From the NCBI GenBank assembly GCA_036505275.1, contig DASXTS010000014.1, positions 1-10,231 on the forward strand: a DNA stretch of 10,231 bases, given 5' to 3'. Below are positions 1-6,995 of this stretch, one piece after another. Source of the DNA: DASXTS01 sp036505275. Lineage in GTDB: Bacteria; Actinomycetota; Actinomycetes; Mycobacteriales; Pseudonocardiaceae. A program made the translations under genes and the position numbers. Under the pieces are notes generated by a model. The model was not told where the DNA came from. It did not search any database and saw nothing but the letters and a program-made list of their open reading frames with translations. The number at the start of each line of letters is the position of its first letter. Position 1 is the stretch's first letter.

Positions 1-214
1 GCTGCAGCAGCTGACCGGCCTGGCGGTGCGGATCAGCGGAATGGCCAGCATGATCGACGAGTATCGGGAGTTCGCCACCAGCTGGACATCGGGCAAGTGG
101 ATGATCGACCACCTCAAGTCCTGGAACTGGACAATTGCCGCCGGCAGCAACGAGATCCAGCGAAACATCATCGGCGAACGAGTGCTCGGCCTGCCGCGGG
201 AGCCGCAGTCATGA
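1..214 (+). CDS. Acyl-CoA dehydrogenase, C-terminal fragment (gene starts before the window)
   Basis: This is the last ~70 codons of an FAD-dependent acyl-CoA dehydrogenase, an enzyme that introduces an alpha-beta double bond into an acyl-CoA thioester. The frame is open from base 2 to the TGA at 212-214. The end of the protein carries the family's C-terminal signature AAGSNEIQRNIIGERVLGLP. In medium-chain acyl-CoA dehydrogenase the catalytic Glu lies just before the G-T/S of this motif, but here that position is Ala. In the related group that includes isovaleryl-CoA dehydrogenase and mycobacterial FadE26, the base sits on an earlier helix, which would be outside this window. The stop overlaps the ATG of the next dehydrogenase by four bases (211-214), so the two are very likely co-translated and may form a hetero-oligomer. 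Family assignment is secure; the substrate is unknown. Confidence 0.93.
   Translation, partial: LQQLTGLAVRISGMASMIDEYREFATSWTSGKWMIDHLKSWNWTIAAGSNEIQRNIIGERVLGLPREPQS
198..202 (+). promoter_or_regulatory. Ribosome binding site for the second acyl-CoA dehydrogenase
   Basis: GGGAG lies eight bases before the ATG at 211, inside the end of the upstream gene. Together with the ATGA overlap it decides the start of the 376-aa protein. Confidence 0.6.
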
Positions 215-1341
215 CGTATTCAGACGTTGACAATTCAGACGTCGACACGGACGAGGTCCGCGACGAGTTCCGCAGCTCGGTGCGAGCTGCGCTCAGGAAG
301 ATCTCGGGGAGCCACGCGCCGGTGTGGCAGAACGAGGCGGTCGATGCTTCGGCGGTTGCCCAAGCGGCATCCCTCGGTTGGACCGGCCTGCTTGTCGATG
401 ACCGACTGGGTGGGGCCGGGGCCGGCATGCTCGAAGCGGTGATCGTCGCCGAGGAGCTCGGCGCGCACCTCAGCCCGCTGCCATTCCTTTCGAACGCCGT
501 GCTCGCCGTGACGGCCCTGTCCGTGGGAGGCAGTCGGGCGCAGCAGGAACGATGGCTGCCGGGGATCGCGTCCGGAGAGCTGCGCGCGACCGTGGCGCTG
601 ACCGGGCCCGGTGGACGGCCGGACCTCGATCTTGTCGACGTGCGGGCGAGCGAGGACCGCGGCAGCCTGCTGCTCAGCGGCGAGGCCGGTTTCGTGCTGG
701 ACGCCGATGGCGCGGACCTGCTGATCGTCGGGGCGCGGTCGCTGGGAGAGCCGCTGGAACTGTTCGCTGTCGAGAACGGCAGCTCCGGCATCGAGATCAC
801 CGAATTGCTCGGCGTCGATCGCACGCGGCGGGTGTCGACGGTCGTGTTCCGCGATGTCCGGGTGGACGCCTCGGCGCGGCTGCCGTTCGGCGGACCCGCC
901 CTTGACGCCGTACGGCAGCGCGCGTCGGTTGCCCTCGCCGCTGATGCCACCGGCGCGGCACGGCGTGCACTCGACATGGCCGTCGAGTACGCCAAGCAGC
1001 GGGTGCAGTTCGGCCGCCCGATCGGTTCGTTCCAGGCGATCAAACACAAGCTCGCCGACATGTACCTGCTCGTACAGGGCGCAGTCCTCGCCGTCGAAGG
1101 TGCGGCGAGGGCGCTCGACGAGGGACTCGACGCAAGCCGGCTGGTGGCGGTGGCCGGTTCATACGCATACGACGCGGCGACCACAGTCACCGGCGACGCG
1201 ATCCAGGTGCATGGCGGCATCGGCTACACGTGGGAGCACGACTGCCATCGACTGTTCAAGCGCACGAAATTCGACGAGCTCTACCTGGGCGACCCGGCGA
1301 CACACCGCGAGACCCTCGCCCGCCAGGTCTTCCGCTCCTGA
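211..1341 (+). CDS. Acyl-CoA dehydrogenase family protein, probable partner subunit
   Basis: This 376-aa protein is full length for an acyl-CoA dehydrogenase. The ATG at 211 is chosen because it overlaps the upstream stop as ATGA and has GGGAG eight bases before it (198-202); the same frame is open further upstream but lacks family similarity there. Visible blocks are an N-terminal helical region (about 15-120), a central beta domain (about 125-220) and a C-terminal helical domain from about 230. That last domain contains AKQRVQFGRPIGSFQAIKHK (261-280) and AIQVHGGIGYTWEHD (330-344), both typical of the family. It ends in LYLGDPATHRETLA, where active enzymes often have YEG-T/S. The usual Glu is absent there, and my hand alignment finds no Glu at the alternative helix position (Ala near residue 238). 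Adjacent, overlapping dehydrogenase genes encoding alpha2beta2 enzymes are known from mycobacterial cholesterol side-chain degradation (FadE26-FadE27, FadE28-FadE29). A role as the less-catalytic subunit is therefore inferred. Confidence 0.93.
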   Translation: MTYSDVDNSDVDTDEVRDEFRSSVRAALRKISGSHAPVWQNEAVDASAVAQAASLGWTGLLVDDRLGGAGAGMLEAVIVAEELGAHLSPLPFLSNAVLAVTALSVGGSRAQQERWLPGIASGELRATVALTGPGGRPDLDLVDVRASEDRGSLLLSGEAGFVLDADGADLLIVGARSLGEPLELFAVENGSSGIEITELLGVDRTRRVSTVVFRDVRVDASARLPFGGPALDAVRQRASVALAADATGAARRALDMAVEYAKQRVQFGRPIGSFQAIKHKLADMYLLVQGAVLAVEGAARALDEGLDASRLVAVAGSYAYDAATTVTGDAIQVHGGIGYTWEHDCHRLFKRTKFDELYLGDPATHRETLARQVFRS

Positions 1342-1758
1342 GGGCAGCGCGCCATTTCGAGGATGGGGTTCCATGATCCGCAATTGTGTTGGCTGAGTAT
1401 TCAGTTTGGGTGTGCCGGCCAGCCTTGGTGAATACTGAGCCAACACCTTCGCGGATCATGGGGACCGCGATCACGATCTGCGGTTTGACGGCGCTGGTAC
1501 GACAGCCGGACATCCGTTACCGAGGCCGCCGAACGCCTGCCCTCGTACCGGTCATGATCGTCTCTGGTCCTTGATCACCAGCAATGACAGCTGACAACGC
1601 GGCCCGCTGGCCCCGCAGCCGAGGGCCGAGTGGTCTGTGTGTCGAAGCTTGATGACGGGACGGTCAGCGAATCGGCCAAAGTTCCCCAACCCCTTCGGTC
1701 ACACACTGTGATGAAAGTGACAGCGGACCGGGGCGTATTACGAAGTCCAGCTGTCGTG
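1342..1758. other. Intergenic region between convergent genes, no gene recognised
   Basis: These 417 bases separate the ends of two units that run toward each other. The main structure is the 33-bp-arm palindrome at 1371-1461, described separately. A GC-rich hairpin, CGGCCC at 1600-1605 with GGGCCG at 1623-1628, could help end the - strand transcript about 130 bases past its last stop. A short inverted repeat TCACA-CAC-TGTGA is at 1699-1711. Short open frames exist on both strands but none resembles a known protein or has a convincing ribosome site. The segment 1462-1758 shows nothing recognisable as a transposase remnant. Confidence 0.6.
1371..1461. repeat. 91-bp imperfect palindrome with 33-bp arms (hairpin, terminator or MITE-like element)
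   Basis: The arm at 1371-1403 begins CCATGATCCGC and ends AGTATTCA. The arm at 1429-1461 is its reverse complement at 29 of 33 positions, with mismatches confined to three bases near the middle and one near the inner end. A 25-base loop (1404-1428) separates the arms. Matching stops sharply outside both arms. The element starts 30 bases after the stop of the + strand dehydrogenase and lies between convergent genes, so it could end transcription from the left. However, it is much longer than an ordinary intrinsic terminator, has no T-tract, and is more AT-rich than its surroundings. A small non-autonomous inverted-repeat element (MITE or REP-like) is equally possible. The structure is certain; the function is not. 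Confidence 0.85.
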
Positions 1759-2604
1759 TTAGGAGAGGTCATCGAGGAAGTCGATCACCGCTCGGGCGAA
1801 GGCGTCGTTGTCGTGCCCGGCGACCATGTGTCCGGCGCCGGCAACGTCGACCAGTCGCGCGCCCGGGACCAGCGTGAGCAGCTCGTCGGCGCCCTCCGGA
1901 CTCAGAAGATCCGACTGCACGCCGCGGACGAGCAGCGTCGGTACCGCGACGGCCGCCGCGGCCGATAGCAGCCTCGGCCGGTCGAGAATTCGCTTGGGAT
2001 CGGCCTCTGCGGAGCGAATGAACGCCGGATCCCAATGCCAGCGCCACCGTCCGTCGGCGCCCAGCCGCACATTCTTCTTCAAGCCATCTGCCGATACCGG
2101 CCTCGCGCGAAGCGGGTTGTACGCGGCGACGGCGTCCGCCACGTCGTCCAAGCTGGCAAAGCCGTCGGGGTTTGCCTGCATGAAGTCCCGTATGCGTTTT
2201 GCGCCGGCTGCTTCGGTCCGCGGCGCGACATCGACCAGCACCAACCCGCGCGGATTGATCCGCCGCTCACCGGTGGCGACAAGGGAACTCAGACCACCCA
2301 TTGATGCGCCGACGAGGACCGGCGACTCATAGGCCGCCGCTATGCCCACAAGATCCGAGACCTGGGCATCCAGCGAGTAGTCACTGTCGGGCGCGCGATC
2401 GCTGTCTCCGTGGCCTCTGGCATCGACCGTCAATGACGACCATCCGGCCCCGGCCAGCGATAGCGCAGTGCCGCGCCACGAATGCCTGGTCTGGCCGCCA
2501 CCGTGCAGAAGAATGACGGTGCCGCGAGATGGCACCGTCTGGATCTCGTCCCCGATCAGCCGGAGCCCGTCGACTTGGAAGCTTCGAGCGGACGCGGTTG
2601 TCAT
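1759..2604 (-). CDS. Alpha/beta hydrolase fold protein
   Basis: This 281-aa cytoplasmic serine hydrolase has a complete set of catalytic features. The oxyanion-loop motif HGGGQT is at 34-39, the nucleophile elbow GASMGG puts Ser at 101, the acid is Asp232 in VQSDLL, and the base is His259 in GAGHM. The strand-turn DARGHGDSD (61-69) is also typical. Length and layout match alpha/beta hydrolases that act as esterases, C-C bond hydrolases of ring-cleavage products, or epoxide/lactone hydrolases; the sequence does not separate these. A cap region lies at about 130-215. It is the last gene of the - strand array. Its ATG overlaps the TGA of the enoyl-CoA hydratase-like gene by four bases (2601-2604) and no good ribosome site is seen, so translation is probably coupled. 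Hydrolysis of an ester, thioester or ring-opened intermediate made by the preceding enzymes is inferred. Confidence 0.92.
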   Translation of the reverse strand: MTTASARSFQVDGLRLIGDEIQTVPSRGTVILLHGGGQTRHSWRGTALSLAGAGWSSLTVDARGHGDSDRAPDSDYSLDAQVSDLVGIAAAYESPVLVGASMGGLSSLVATGERRINPRGLVLVDVAPRTEAAGAKRIRDFMQANPDGFASLDDVADAVAAYNPLRARPVSADGLKKNVRLGADGRWRWHWDPAFIRSAEADPKRILDRPRLLSAAAAVAVPTLLVRGVQSDLLSPEGADELLTLVPGARLVDVAGAGHMVAGHDNDAFARAVIDFLDDLS

Positions 2605-3530
2605 TGCCGACTACTACCCCGGTCCGGCGAGCCACCACGGTAGAACTGCTCGGCCTCGTCGAAGGTGCCGGCAAGGTCATTGGACGACCGGCTCTGGACG
2701 AAGTTGAACTCGTCCTTCTCGAAATGCAGGTTGGTGCCGTAGGCGTGCAGCAGGTAGCTGCTGACCTCCGACAGCGCCATCCCCATGCTCTGCTCGACGA
2801 GCCGGTACGCCTCCTTCGCGATCACGATGCCGTCGGCGGGCATGCGGGCAACCTGCCGCGCCAGTTCCTCCGCGGTCTCGTCCACCTCCGATGCGGGGAC
2901 GAAGCGGGTGAAGACACCCAGCGGCGCGAGTTCGCTGGCGGGCGCGATCCGCCCGGTCAGCAGCAGGTCCTTGGCCAGCACGGGACCCAGGCGATGGAAG
3001 AAGAGGTGCAGGTCACCCAACACCGGACCGAGATAGCGCGTGGCCGGCATACCGACCTTCGCATCGTCGCCCACCACGCTGATGTCCGAACCCATGAGGA
3101 ACTCGAGACCGCCACCGAGTGCGAACCCTCGGACCGCGGTAATCGTGACCTTTGGGTGATAGATGACCCGGTTGTACACATGCGACGTGCGCCTGTCGAC
3201 CACGAGCCGGCGCCGCTGGCTGGGACGGCGCTTCTTGCCGACCGATCCGTCGGTGCCGGGGCCGTTGGTATTGGACTCAGTGGCGCTGTCACCATCGGGT
3301 GGGCCGTACCAGTTGTAGACGGCCGCCATGTCCACGCCAGCAGTGAAGTTCTCGCCAGCGCCGCGCAGGATCACGACCTTGATGGCATCGTCCTCCGCCA
3401 CATCATCGAGGCACGACACGATTCGTTCGTACATGTCCAGCGTCATCGCATTGAGCTTCGCGGGCCGATTCAGGGTCAGCCGGGCGATGTGGCTGAGCGG
3501 ATCTTTTTCATACAGCACGTGGTCGTCCAC
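2601..3530 (-). CDS. Enoyl-CoA hydratase/isomerase (crotonase) family protein, atypical
   Basis: This 309-aa crotonase-fold protein starts at a GTG (3528-3530) with AAGGA seven bases upstream. The family's acyl-CoA binding pattern is clear: LTLNRPAKLNAM (18-29), the oxyanion-hole segments FTAGVDMA (62-69) and VRGFALGGGLE (133-143), and the C-terminal helices. Glu143 matches the first catalytic Glu of mitochondrial enoyl-CoA hydratase (Glu144). The second (Glu164, in the pattern GQPE) is replaced, as the segment here reads VGMPAT with Ala163. A hydrophilic, basic insertion (about 77-115, including KKRRPSQRRR at 99-108) makes the protein some 40-50 aa longer than a usual ~260-aa hydratase. The missing Glu argues against simple hydration and is compatible with isomerase, hydrolase or C-C lyase chemistry known in this superfamily. 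It lies 21 bp after the FAD enzyme and overlaps the hydrolase gene. Family membership is secure; the reaction is open. Confidence 0.93.
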   Translation of the reverse strand: MDDHVLYEKDPLSHIARLTLNRPAKLNAMTLDMYERIVSCLDDVAEDDAIKVVILRGAGENFTAGVDMAAVYNWYGPPDGDSATESNTNGPGTDGSVGKKRRPSQRRRLVVDRRTSHVYNRVIYHPKVTITAVRGFALGGGLEFLMGSDISVVGDDAKVGMPATRYLGPVLGDLHLFFHRLGPVLAKDLLLTGRIAPASELAPLGVFTRFVPASEVDETAEELARQVARMPADGIVIAKEAYRLVEQSMGMALSEVSSYLLHAYGTNLHFEKDEFNFVQSRSSNDLAGTFDEAEQFYRGGSPDRGSSRQ

Positions 3531-3537
3531 GGTTCCG

Positions 3538-3542
3538 TCCTT
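3538..3542 (-). promoter_or_regulatory. Ribosome binding site before the GTG start of the crotonase-family gene
   Basis: AAGGA on the - strand lies seven bases before GTG at 3530, within the 21-bp gap after the FAD gene. It supports the non-ATG start. Confidence 0.6.
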
Positions 3543-3551
3543 CGTCGAGAT

Positions 3552-5036
3552 TTATCGCGCGGCTGCGTTCGCGGCATTCGTACCGGCGATGCGCCCGAAC
3601 ACCGAGCCAGCGGTGAGCCCCGTGCCGCCGGGATAGTTGTGATAGAAGAGACCGCCGACGATCTCGCCGCACGCGAACAGCCCTGGCATGACGCTGCCCT
3701 CGGCATTCACGACCTCCGCCTGCGGCGTGATCCGGATGCCGCCGAAGGTGAACGTTATTCCGCAGGTGACCTGGAACGCGAGAAATGGTCCGTCGGTGAG
3801 CGGGTTCGCCCAGTTCGATTTCGGGACCGCGAGGCCAACCGTGCCGCGGCCGTCCTTCACGGTCGGATCGAACGGCACGTGCGTCTGCACAGCGGCGTTG
3901 AACGATGCGACCTCCCTGAGGAAGCCATCGGAATCGACACCGTCGAGCCGGCCGGCGAGCTCGTCGAGTGTGGCGGCCTGCACGCGGGTGGCTTCCCGGA
4001 TGCGGTACTCGTCGCGCAGCAGGTGCACCACTTGCTGGTCGAACACTTGCCAGGCGAACTGGTTGGGCTGTTCGAGAATGCGGTGCCCGTACTTGGCATA
4101 CGTGTAGTTGCGGAAATCCGCGCCCTCGTCGACGAATCGCTGCCCGTTGGCGTTGACCATGATCCCCAACGGGTAGCTGTGCTTCTGGAAGCCGTCGCCG
4201 ACGGCGAGGTCGCCGTACTCCGGTGCGTTGCGATCCCACCCGACGGCGTGGCAGCCCGACCAGTGACCCGCGGCGGACGCTCCGGCATCCAGCGCCATGC
4301 GATGGCCCTCGCCGGTGTTGAACCGGGTACCCCGAACCTTCGCCAGATCCCAGCCGGGGCCGAGGTAGCGGGTGCGCCACTCGACGTTCGACTGGAACCC
4401 CCCGCTGGCCAGCACGACCGCCCGTGCCGAAATCTCGGTGGTGACGCCGTCGATCACCGCGACGACCCCGTGAACGCCGGTGTCGTCGGACAGCAGGCCG
4501 GTGGCCCGGCTGTTGTAGAGGATCCGTACGCCGGCCTGGGTCGCGATCTTGTGTTCGCTCTCCACCAAGCCGGGGCCGCCCCCGACGACCTCGACCGTGA
4601 GCCCACCCCAGAAGCGGAACCGACCGTTCACCTTGAACGCCTGCCGACCGTAGGCCGGCGCGAACCGGATCCCCCTTTCGGCCATCCAGGTCAACGTCTC
4701 ATGGCTGCGGGTCACCAGCACCTCGACCAGATCAGGATCGGCGCGATGCTCGGTGACCCGCGCCATGTCGTCGTAGAACGCCTCGGCGTCGTAGACGCCG
4801 AAGTCGGTGTTCTCGATCTCCGCGTCGGACAGGTCGGGCATCAAGGCCTTGAGGTCGGCAACGCCGCCGTACACCGTTCGCATTGCGCCTGCGGTGAACG
4901 CGGTGTTGCCGCCCCGGTCGGCCTCGGGCGCACGCTCGAGCACCACCACCTCGGCACCCGCATCGCGAGCCGCGACGGCGGCACACAAGGCAGCATTGCC
5001 GGCGCCCACCACGACGACGTCTGTCTGCATCGTCAT
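3552..5036 (-). CDS. FAD-dependent dehydrogenase, TcuA/fumarate reductase flavoprotein family
   Basis: This 494-aa flavoprotein belongs to the FAD-binding-2 family. The N-terminal Rossmann motif VVVVGAGNAALCAA (7-20) is followed by the ribose-binding acid Glu34 in VVLERA and by RGGNT (41-45). The C-terminal FAD segment reads MPGLFACGEIVGG (450-462) then FYHNYPGGTGLTAGSVFGR (464-482). The GNAALCAA start, the RGGN motif and the NYPGGTGL end resemble tricarballylate dehydrogenase TcuA (about 470 aa) more than 3-ketosteroid dehydrogenase or succinate dehydrogenase. It probably oxidises a CH-CH bond of a carboxylic acid or reduces a C=C bond; the electron partner is not in the window. No signal peptide is seen, so it is cytoplasmic. 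A second ATG six bases in (5030) has GGA eight bases upstream and may be the real start, giving 492 aa. It lies between the transport genes and the crotonase gene, which makes it a candidate for an early catabolic step. Confidence 0.9.
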   Translation of the reverse strand: MTMQTDVVVVGAGNAALCAAVAARDAGAEVVVLERAPEADRGGNTAFTAGAMRTVYGGVADLKALMPDLSDAEIENTDFGVYDAEAFYDDMARVTEHRADPDLVEVLVTRSHETLTWMAERGIRFAPAYGRQAFKVNGRFRFWGGLTVEVVGGGPGLVESEHKIATQAGVRILYNSRATGLLSDDTGVHGVVAVIDGVTTEISARAVVLASGGFQSNVEWRTRYLGPGWDLAKVRGTRFNTGEGHRMALDAGASAAGHWSGCHAVGWDRNAPEYGDLAVGDGFQKHSYPLGIMVNANGQRFVDEGADFRNYTYAKYGHRILEQPNQFAWQVFDQQVVHLLRDEYRIREATRVQAATLDELAGRLDGVDSDGFLREVASFNAAVQTHVPFDPTVKDGRGTVGLAVPKSNWANPLTDGPFLAFQVTCGITFTFGGIRITPQAEVVNAEGSVMPGLFACGEIVGGLFYHNYPGGTGLTAGSVFGRIAGTNAANAAAR

Positions 5037-5070
5037 ATTCCGGCCGCCATGCTCATCCGCATTCCGTCGA

Positions 5071-6276
5071 TCACGCGGTGGGCTTGCTGAAGGGGTCGAT
5101 GAACTGGTCGTTGTTGGCGCTGACCAGCTCGCCGCCCTGGACCTTCAGGTAGGTGACTCTGGTGTTGAACGCCCGTGGAAAGTCCGCGCCAACGGCCGGG
5201 TTCGGCGTCTTGAACTGAACCTCCGGCAGTAGCTTCAGGTCGAAGGTATTCGAGTCCAGGGCGGCCTTGATGCCGGCCGGATCGATGCTGGTCGCCCTTT
5301 CGGCGGCCTGCTTGAAGAGCATGACCGCGGCCCACGAGTTCTTGGCCGTGTCGCTCAGGGATGCGCTGGGATCCTCCGCCTTCATGGCGGTGATGAACTC
5401 CTGGATAGCCGGGTTGGACGATGAGTTGGGGGGGAACTGGGCGTTGATCAATATTCCCTCGGCGGCCGGTCCCAGGGTGGTCAGGCTGGTGCCTGAGAGT
5501 GATGTGCCGCTGCGCGAAATGGCGACCTTCGAGCCGGTCTGCCGGATCGCCATGATGAGCTTGTCGATGTCGGCAGGCGCCATGGCGATGTAGACGCCGT
5601 CCGGCTTGTTCTGCAGCACCGCGGCCGCGTACGACGACATGTCGGGGGCACCCGCTGGCACGGGCACCATGCGGGGCGCGGCTACGCCACGCGCGGCCAG
5701 CACCGGAATGGCCTGCTTGACCGCGGCGGCCGCCGAGGCCACATCGACATAGGCGATGGTGATGTTCTTCGCCCTGGCCACGTCCGCCAGGACTGCCACC
5801 CCGCCGGTCGGTCCGCCGAGATTGCCTCCGATGATCGGGTAGGCGCTGGCGTGCTTGGCCTCGAAGACGCCGGCGTAGGGGGCGACGGCCGGAATCCCGG
5901 GGGCCTCCAGAATCGGCAGATACTGGCTGCCGTATTGGCCGAACGAGCCGACGACCGCAACGGCGCGATCACTGACCGCGTTGCGAGCGCATTGAACCGC
6001 CGTGTTGACGTTGTTCTTGTCCGCGCAGACCTTGGCGCGAAGGGGACGGCCCTTGATGCCGCCGGCGGCGTTGACCGCCTTCACTGCGGCGTTGATGGCC
6101 ACGGCGCCCTCGCGGAAATCAGGCGTTCCCGGTGGACCGTCCGTCTCGATGATGGACACAATCTTGATGGGCTCCCCGGCCGGCCCTCCGGAGCCGGCGT
6201 TATTGCTGGCACCGCAGCCGGCAGTGAGCAGTGTCAGCCCTGCCAAGGCCACGACGATGATCGGGTTCTTGTTCAT
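5071..6276 (-). CDS. ABC transporter solute-binding lipoprotein, Leu/Ile/Val (LivK) type
   Basis: This 401-aa extracytoplasmic receptor delivers ligand to the Liv-type transporter encoded upstream. It opens with a lipoprotein signal: Lys3, a hydrophobic stretch (6-17) and lipobox LTAG-C with the lipidated Cys at 21. A Ser/Gly/Asn linker follows. The mature part (about 36-395) has the two-lobe type-1 periplasmic-binding-protein pattern, including FREGAVAINAAVKAVNAAGG (54-73) and two cysteines (84, 96) placed like the conserved disulfide of this family. Family members bind amino acids, amides, aromatic acids and other carboxylates, so the Liv name does not define the ligand. The ATG at 6276 is preferred because GGGAG lies seven bases before it. 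An upstream ATG at 6306 would overlap the livF stop but lacks a ribosome site and would spoil the signal peptide. A small internal duplication SGTSL-SGTSL sits at 256-265. Confidence 0.93.
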   Translation of the reverse strand: MNKNPIIVVALAGLTLLTAGCGASNNAGSGGPAGEPIKIVSIIETDGPPGTPDFREGAVAINAAVKAVNAAGGIKGRPLRAKVCADKNNVNTAVQCARNAVSDRAVAVVGSFGQYGSQYLPILEAPGIPAVAPYAGVFEAKHASAYPIIGGNLGGPTGGVAVLADVARAKNITIAYVDVASAAAAVKQAIPVLAARGVAAPRMVPVPAGAPDMSSYAAAVLQNKPDGVYIAMAPADIDKLIMAIRQTGSKVAISRSGTSLSGTSLTTLGPAAEGILINAQFPPNSSSNPAIQEFITAMKAEDPSASLSDTAKNSWAAVMLFKQAAERATSIDPAGIKAALDSNTFDLKLLPEVQFKTPNPAVGADFPRAFNTRVTYLKVQGGELVSANNDQFIDPFSKPTA

Positions 6277-6283
6277 GAAGTTG

Positions 6284-6288
6284 CTCCC
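6284..6288 (-). promoter_or_regulatory. Ribosome binding site deciding the start of the solute-binding protein
   Basis: GGGAG on the - strand lies seven bases before the ATG at 6276, inside the 26-bp gap after livF. The alternative ATG at 6306 has no such site. Confidence 0.65.
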
Positions 6289-6302
6289 ATAACCTAGGTA
6301 AG

Positions 6303-6995
6303 TCATCCGACCGGCGTTGCTAGATAGGACTTCTTCAGCTCATCGAGCCTCCCGATCAGCTCGTCAGCCGGAGCTTCCATGACGATCCGCCCCCGATTGA
6401 GCACGTAGGCTCGATCGGCCACCCGCAGCACCTGGCGGGCGTGCTGCTCAACGACCAGCACGGCCACTCCATCGCTGGCCACCGCCTTGATGGCGCGTAT
6501 CAGACGCGAGACCACGATCGGGGCAAGGCCGAGCGAGAGTTCGTCGACCAGAAGCAGGGCGGGCATTCGACCAAGGGCGCAGGCGAGAGCGAGCATCTGC
6601 TGCTCACCACCGGACAGCAGCCCCGCCCGTCGCGACAAGAGCGGTCGCAGTTCGGGGAAGAGACTCAAGGCATGCGACTGATCGATGTCGCCGACCCGCA
6701 GGTTGCCTGCCACCGTGAGGCCGCGGAATATGGACCGGGCTTCGGTCACGAGCGCCATTCCCATCGTCGCCCTCTTGTGCAGGGCGGCGGTCGTCGGCTC
6801 ACCCTTCCACCGCACTTCGCCGGCCATCGGGGGCAGCCATCCGGCCAGCGCGAGCAAAGTCGTCGACTTGCCGGCGCCGTTCGCTCCTACCAGGGCGACG
6901 ACCTCACCGGGCTGCACCGCCAGATCGATGTCGCGTACCGCGGCGAGGTGTCCGTAACCCGCTGACAATCCCCGTGCCTCGATGAGCGCGGTCAT
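6303..6995 (-). CDS. livF: ABC transporter ATP-binding protein, LivF type
   Basis: This 230-aa ATPase is the second nucleotide-binding subunit of the Liv-type importer and works at the inner face of the membrane with the ATPase domain of the fused protein. All ABC motifs are present. Walker A is GANGAGKST (37-45), the signature is LSGGEQQ (127-133), Walker B is LLLVDE with Asp151 and Glu152, and the switch His is 185. The segment VTEARSIFRGLTVAGNL (83-99) matches the LivF version of the Q-loop neighbourhood (usually PEGR-IF--LTV-ENL), with small deviations. Length is close to the 230-240 aa usual for LivF. The ATG at 6995 overlaps the stop of the fused gene as ATGA (6992-6995) and has GGAGG eight bases upstream (7004-7008). 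A longer in-frame start at 7262 is rejected because that stretch lies wholly inside the fused gene and is Arg/Gly-rich. The substrate depends on the binding protein. Confidence 0.95.
   Translation of the reverse strand: MTALIEARGLSAGYGHLAAVRDIDLAVQPGEVVALVGANGAGKSTTLLALAGWLPPMAGEVRWKGEPTTAALHKRATMGMALVTEARSIFRGLTVAGNLRVGDIDQSHALSLFPELRPLLSRRAGLLSGGEQQMLALACALGRMPALLLVDELSLGLAPIVVSRLIRAIKAVASDGVAVLVVEQHARQVLRVADRAYVLNRGRIVMEAPADELIGRLDELKKSYLATPVG

Noticed and set aside
168..1220. A 350-codon - strand frame opposite the acyl-CoA dehydrogenase.
   Set aside because: It is Ser/Arg/Thr/Ala-rich without motifs and antisense to a clear dehydrogenase.
1386..1574. A small + strand frame whose start resembles one on the opposite strand (1446 leftward).
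   Set aside because: The resemblance comes entirely from the 33-bp palindrome arms; neither frame has a ribosome site or family motif.
1699..1711. TCACA-CAC-TGTGA as a CRP-like operator.
   Set aside because: The half sites are in the opposite order and spacing to the CRP consensus, and it lies downstream of both flanking genes, not at a promoter.
1586..1755. GACAGCTG (1586-1593) and CAGCTGTC (1748-1755) as terminal inverted repeats of a lost insertion element.
   Set aside because: Only eight bases match, half of them from a self-palindromic CAGCTG, and nothing between them resembles a transposase.
2529..5090. An 853-codon open frame on the + strand, antisense to three enzyme genes.
   Set aside because: It crosses gene boundaries, shows no recognisable domain, and is the expected GC-rich shadow of the - strand genes, which carry clear catalytic motifs.
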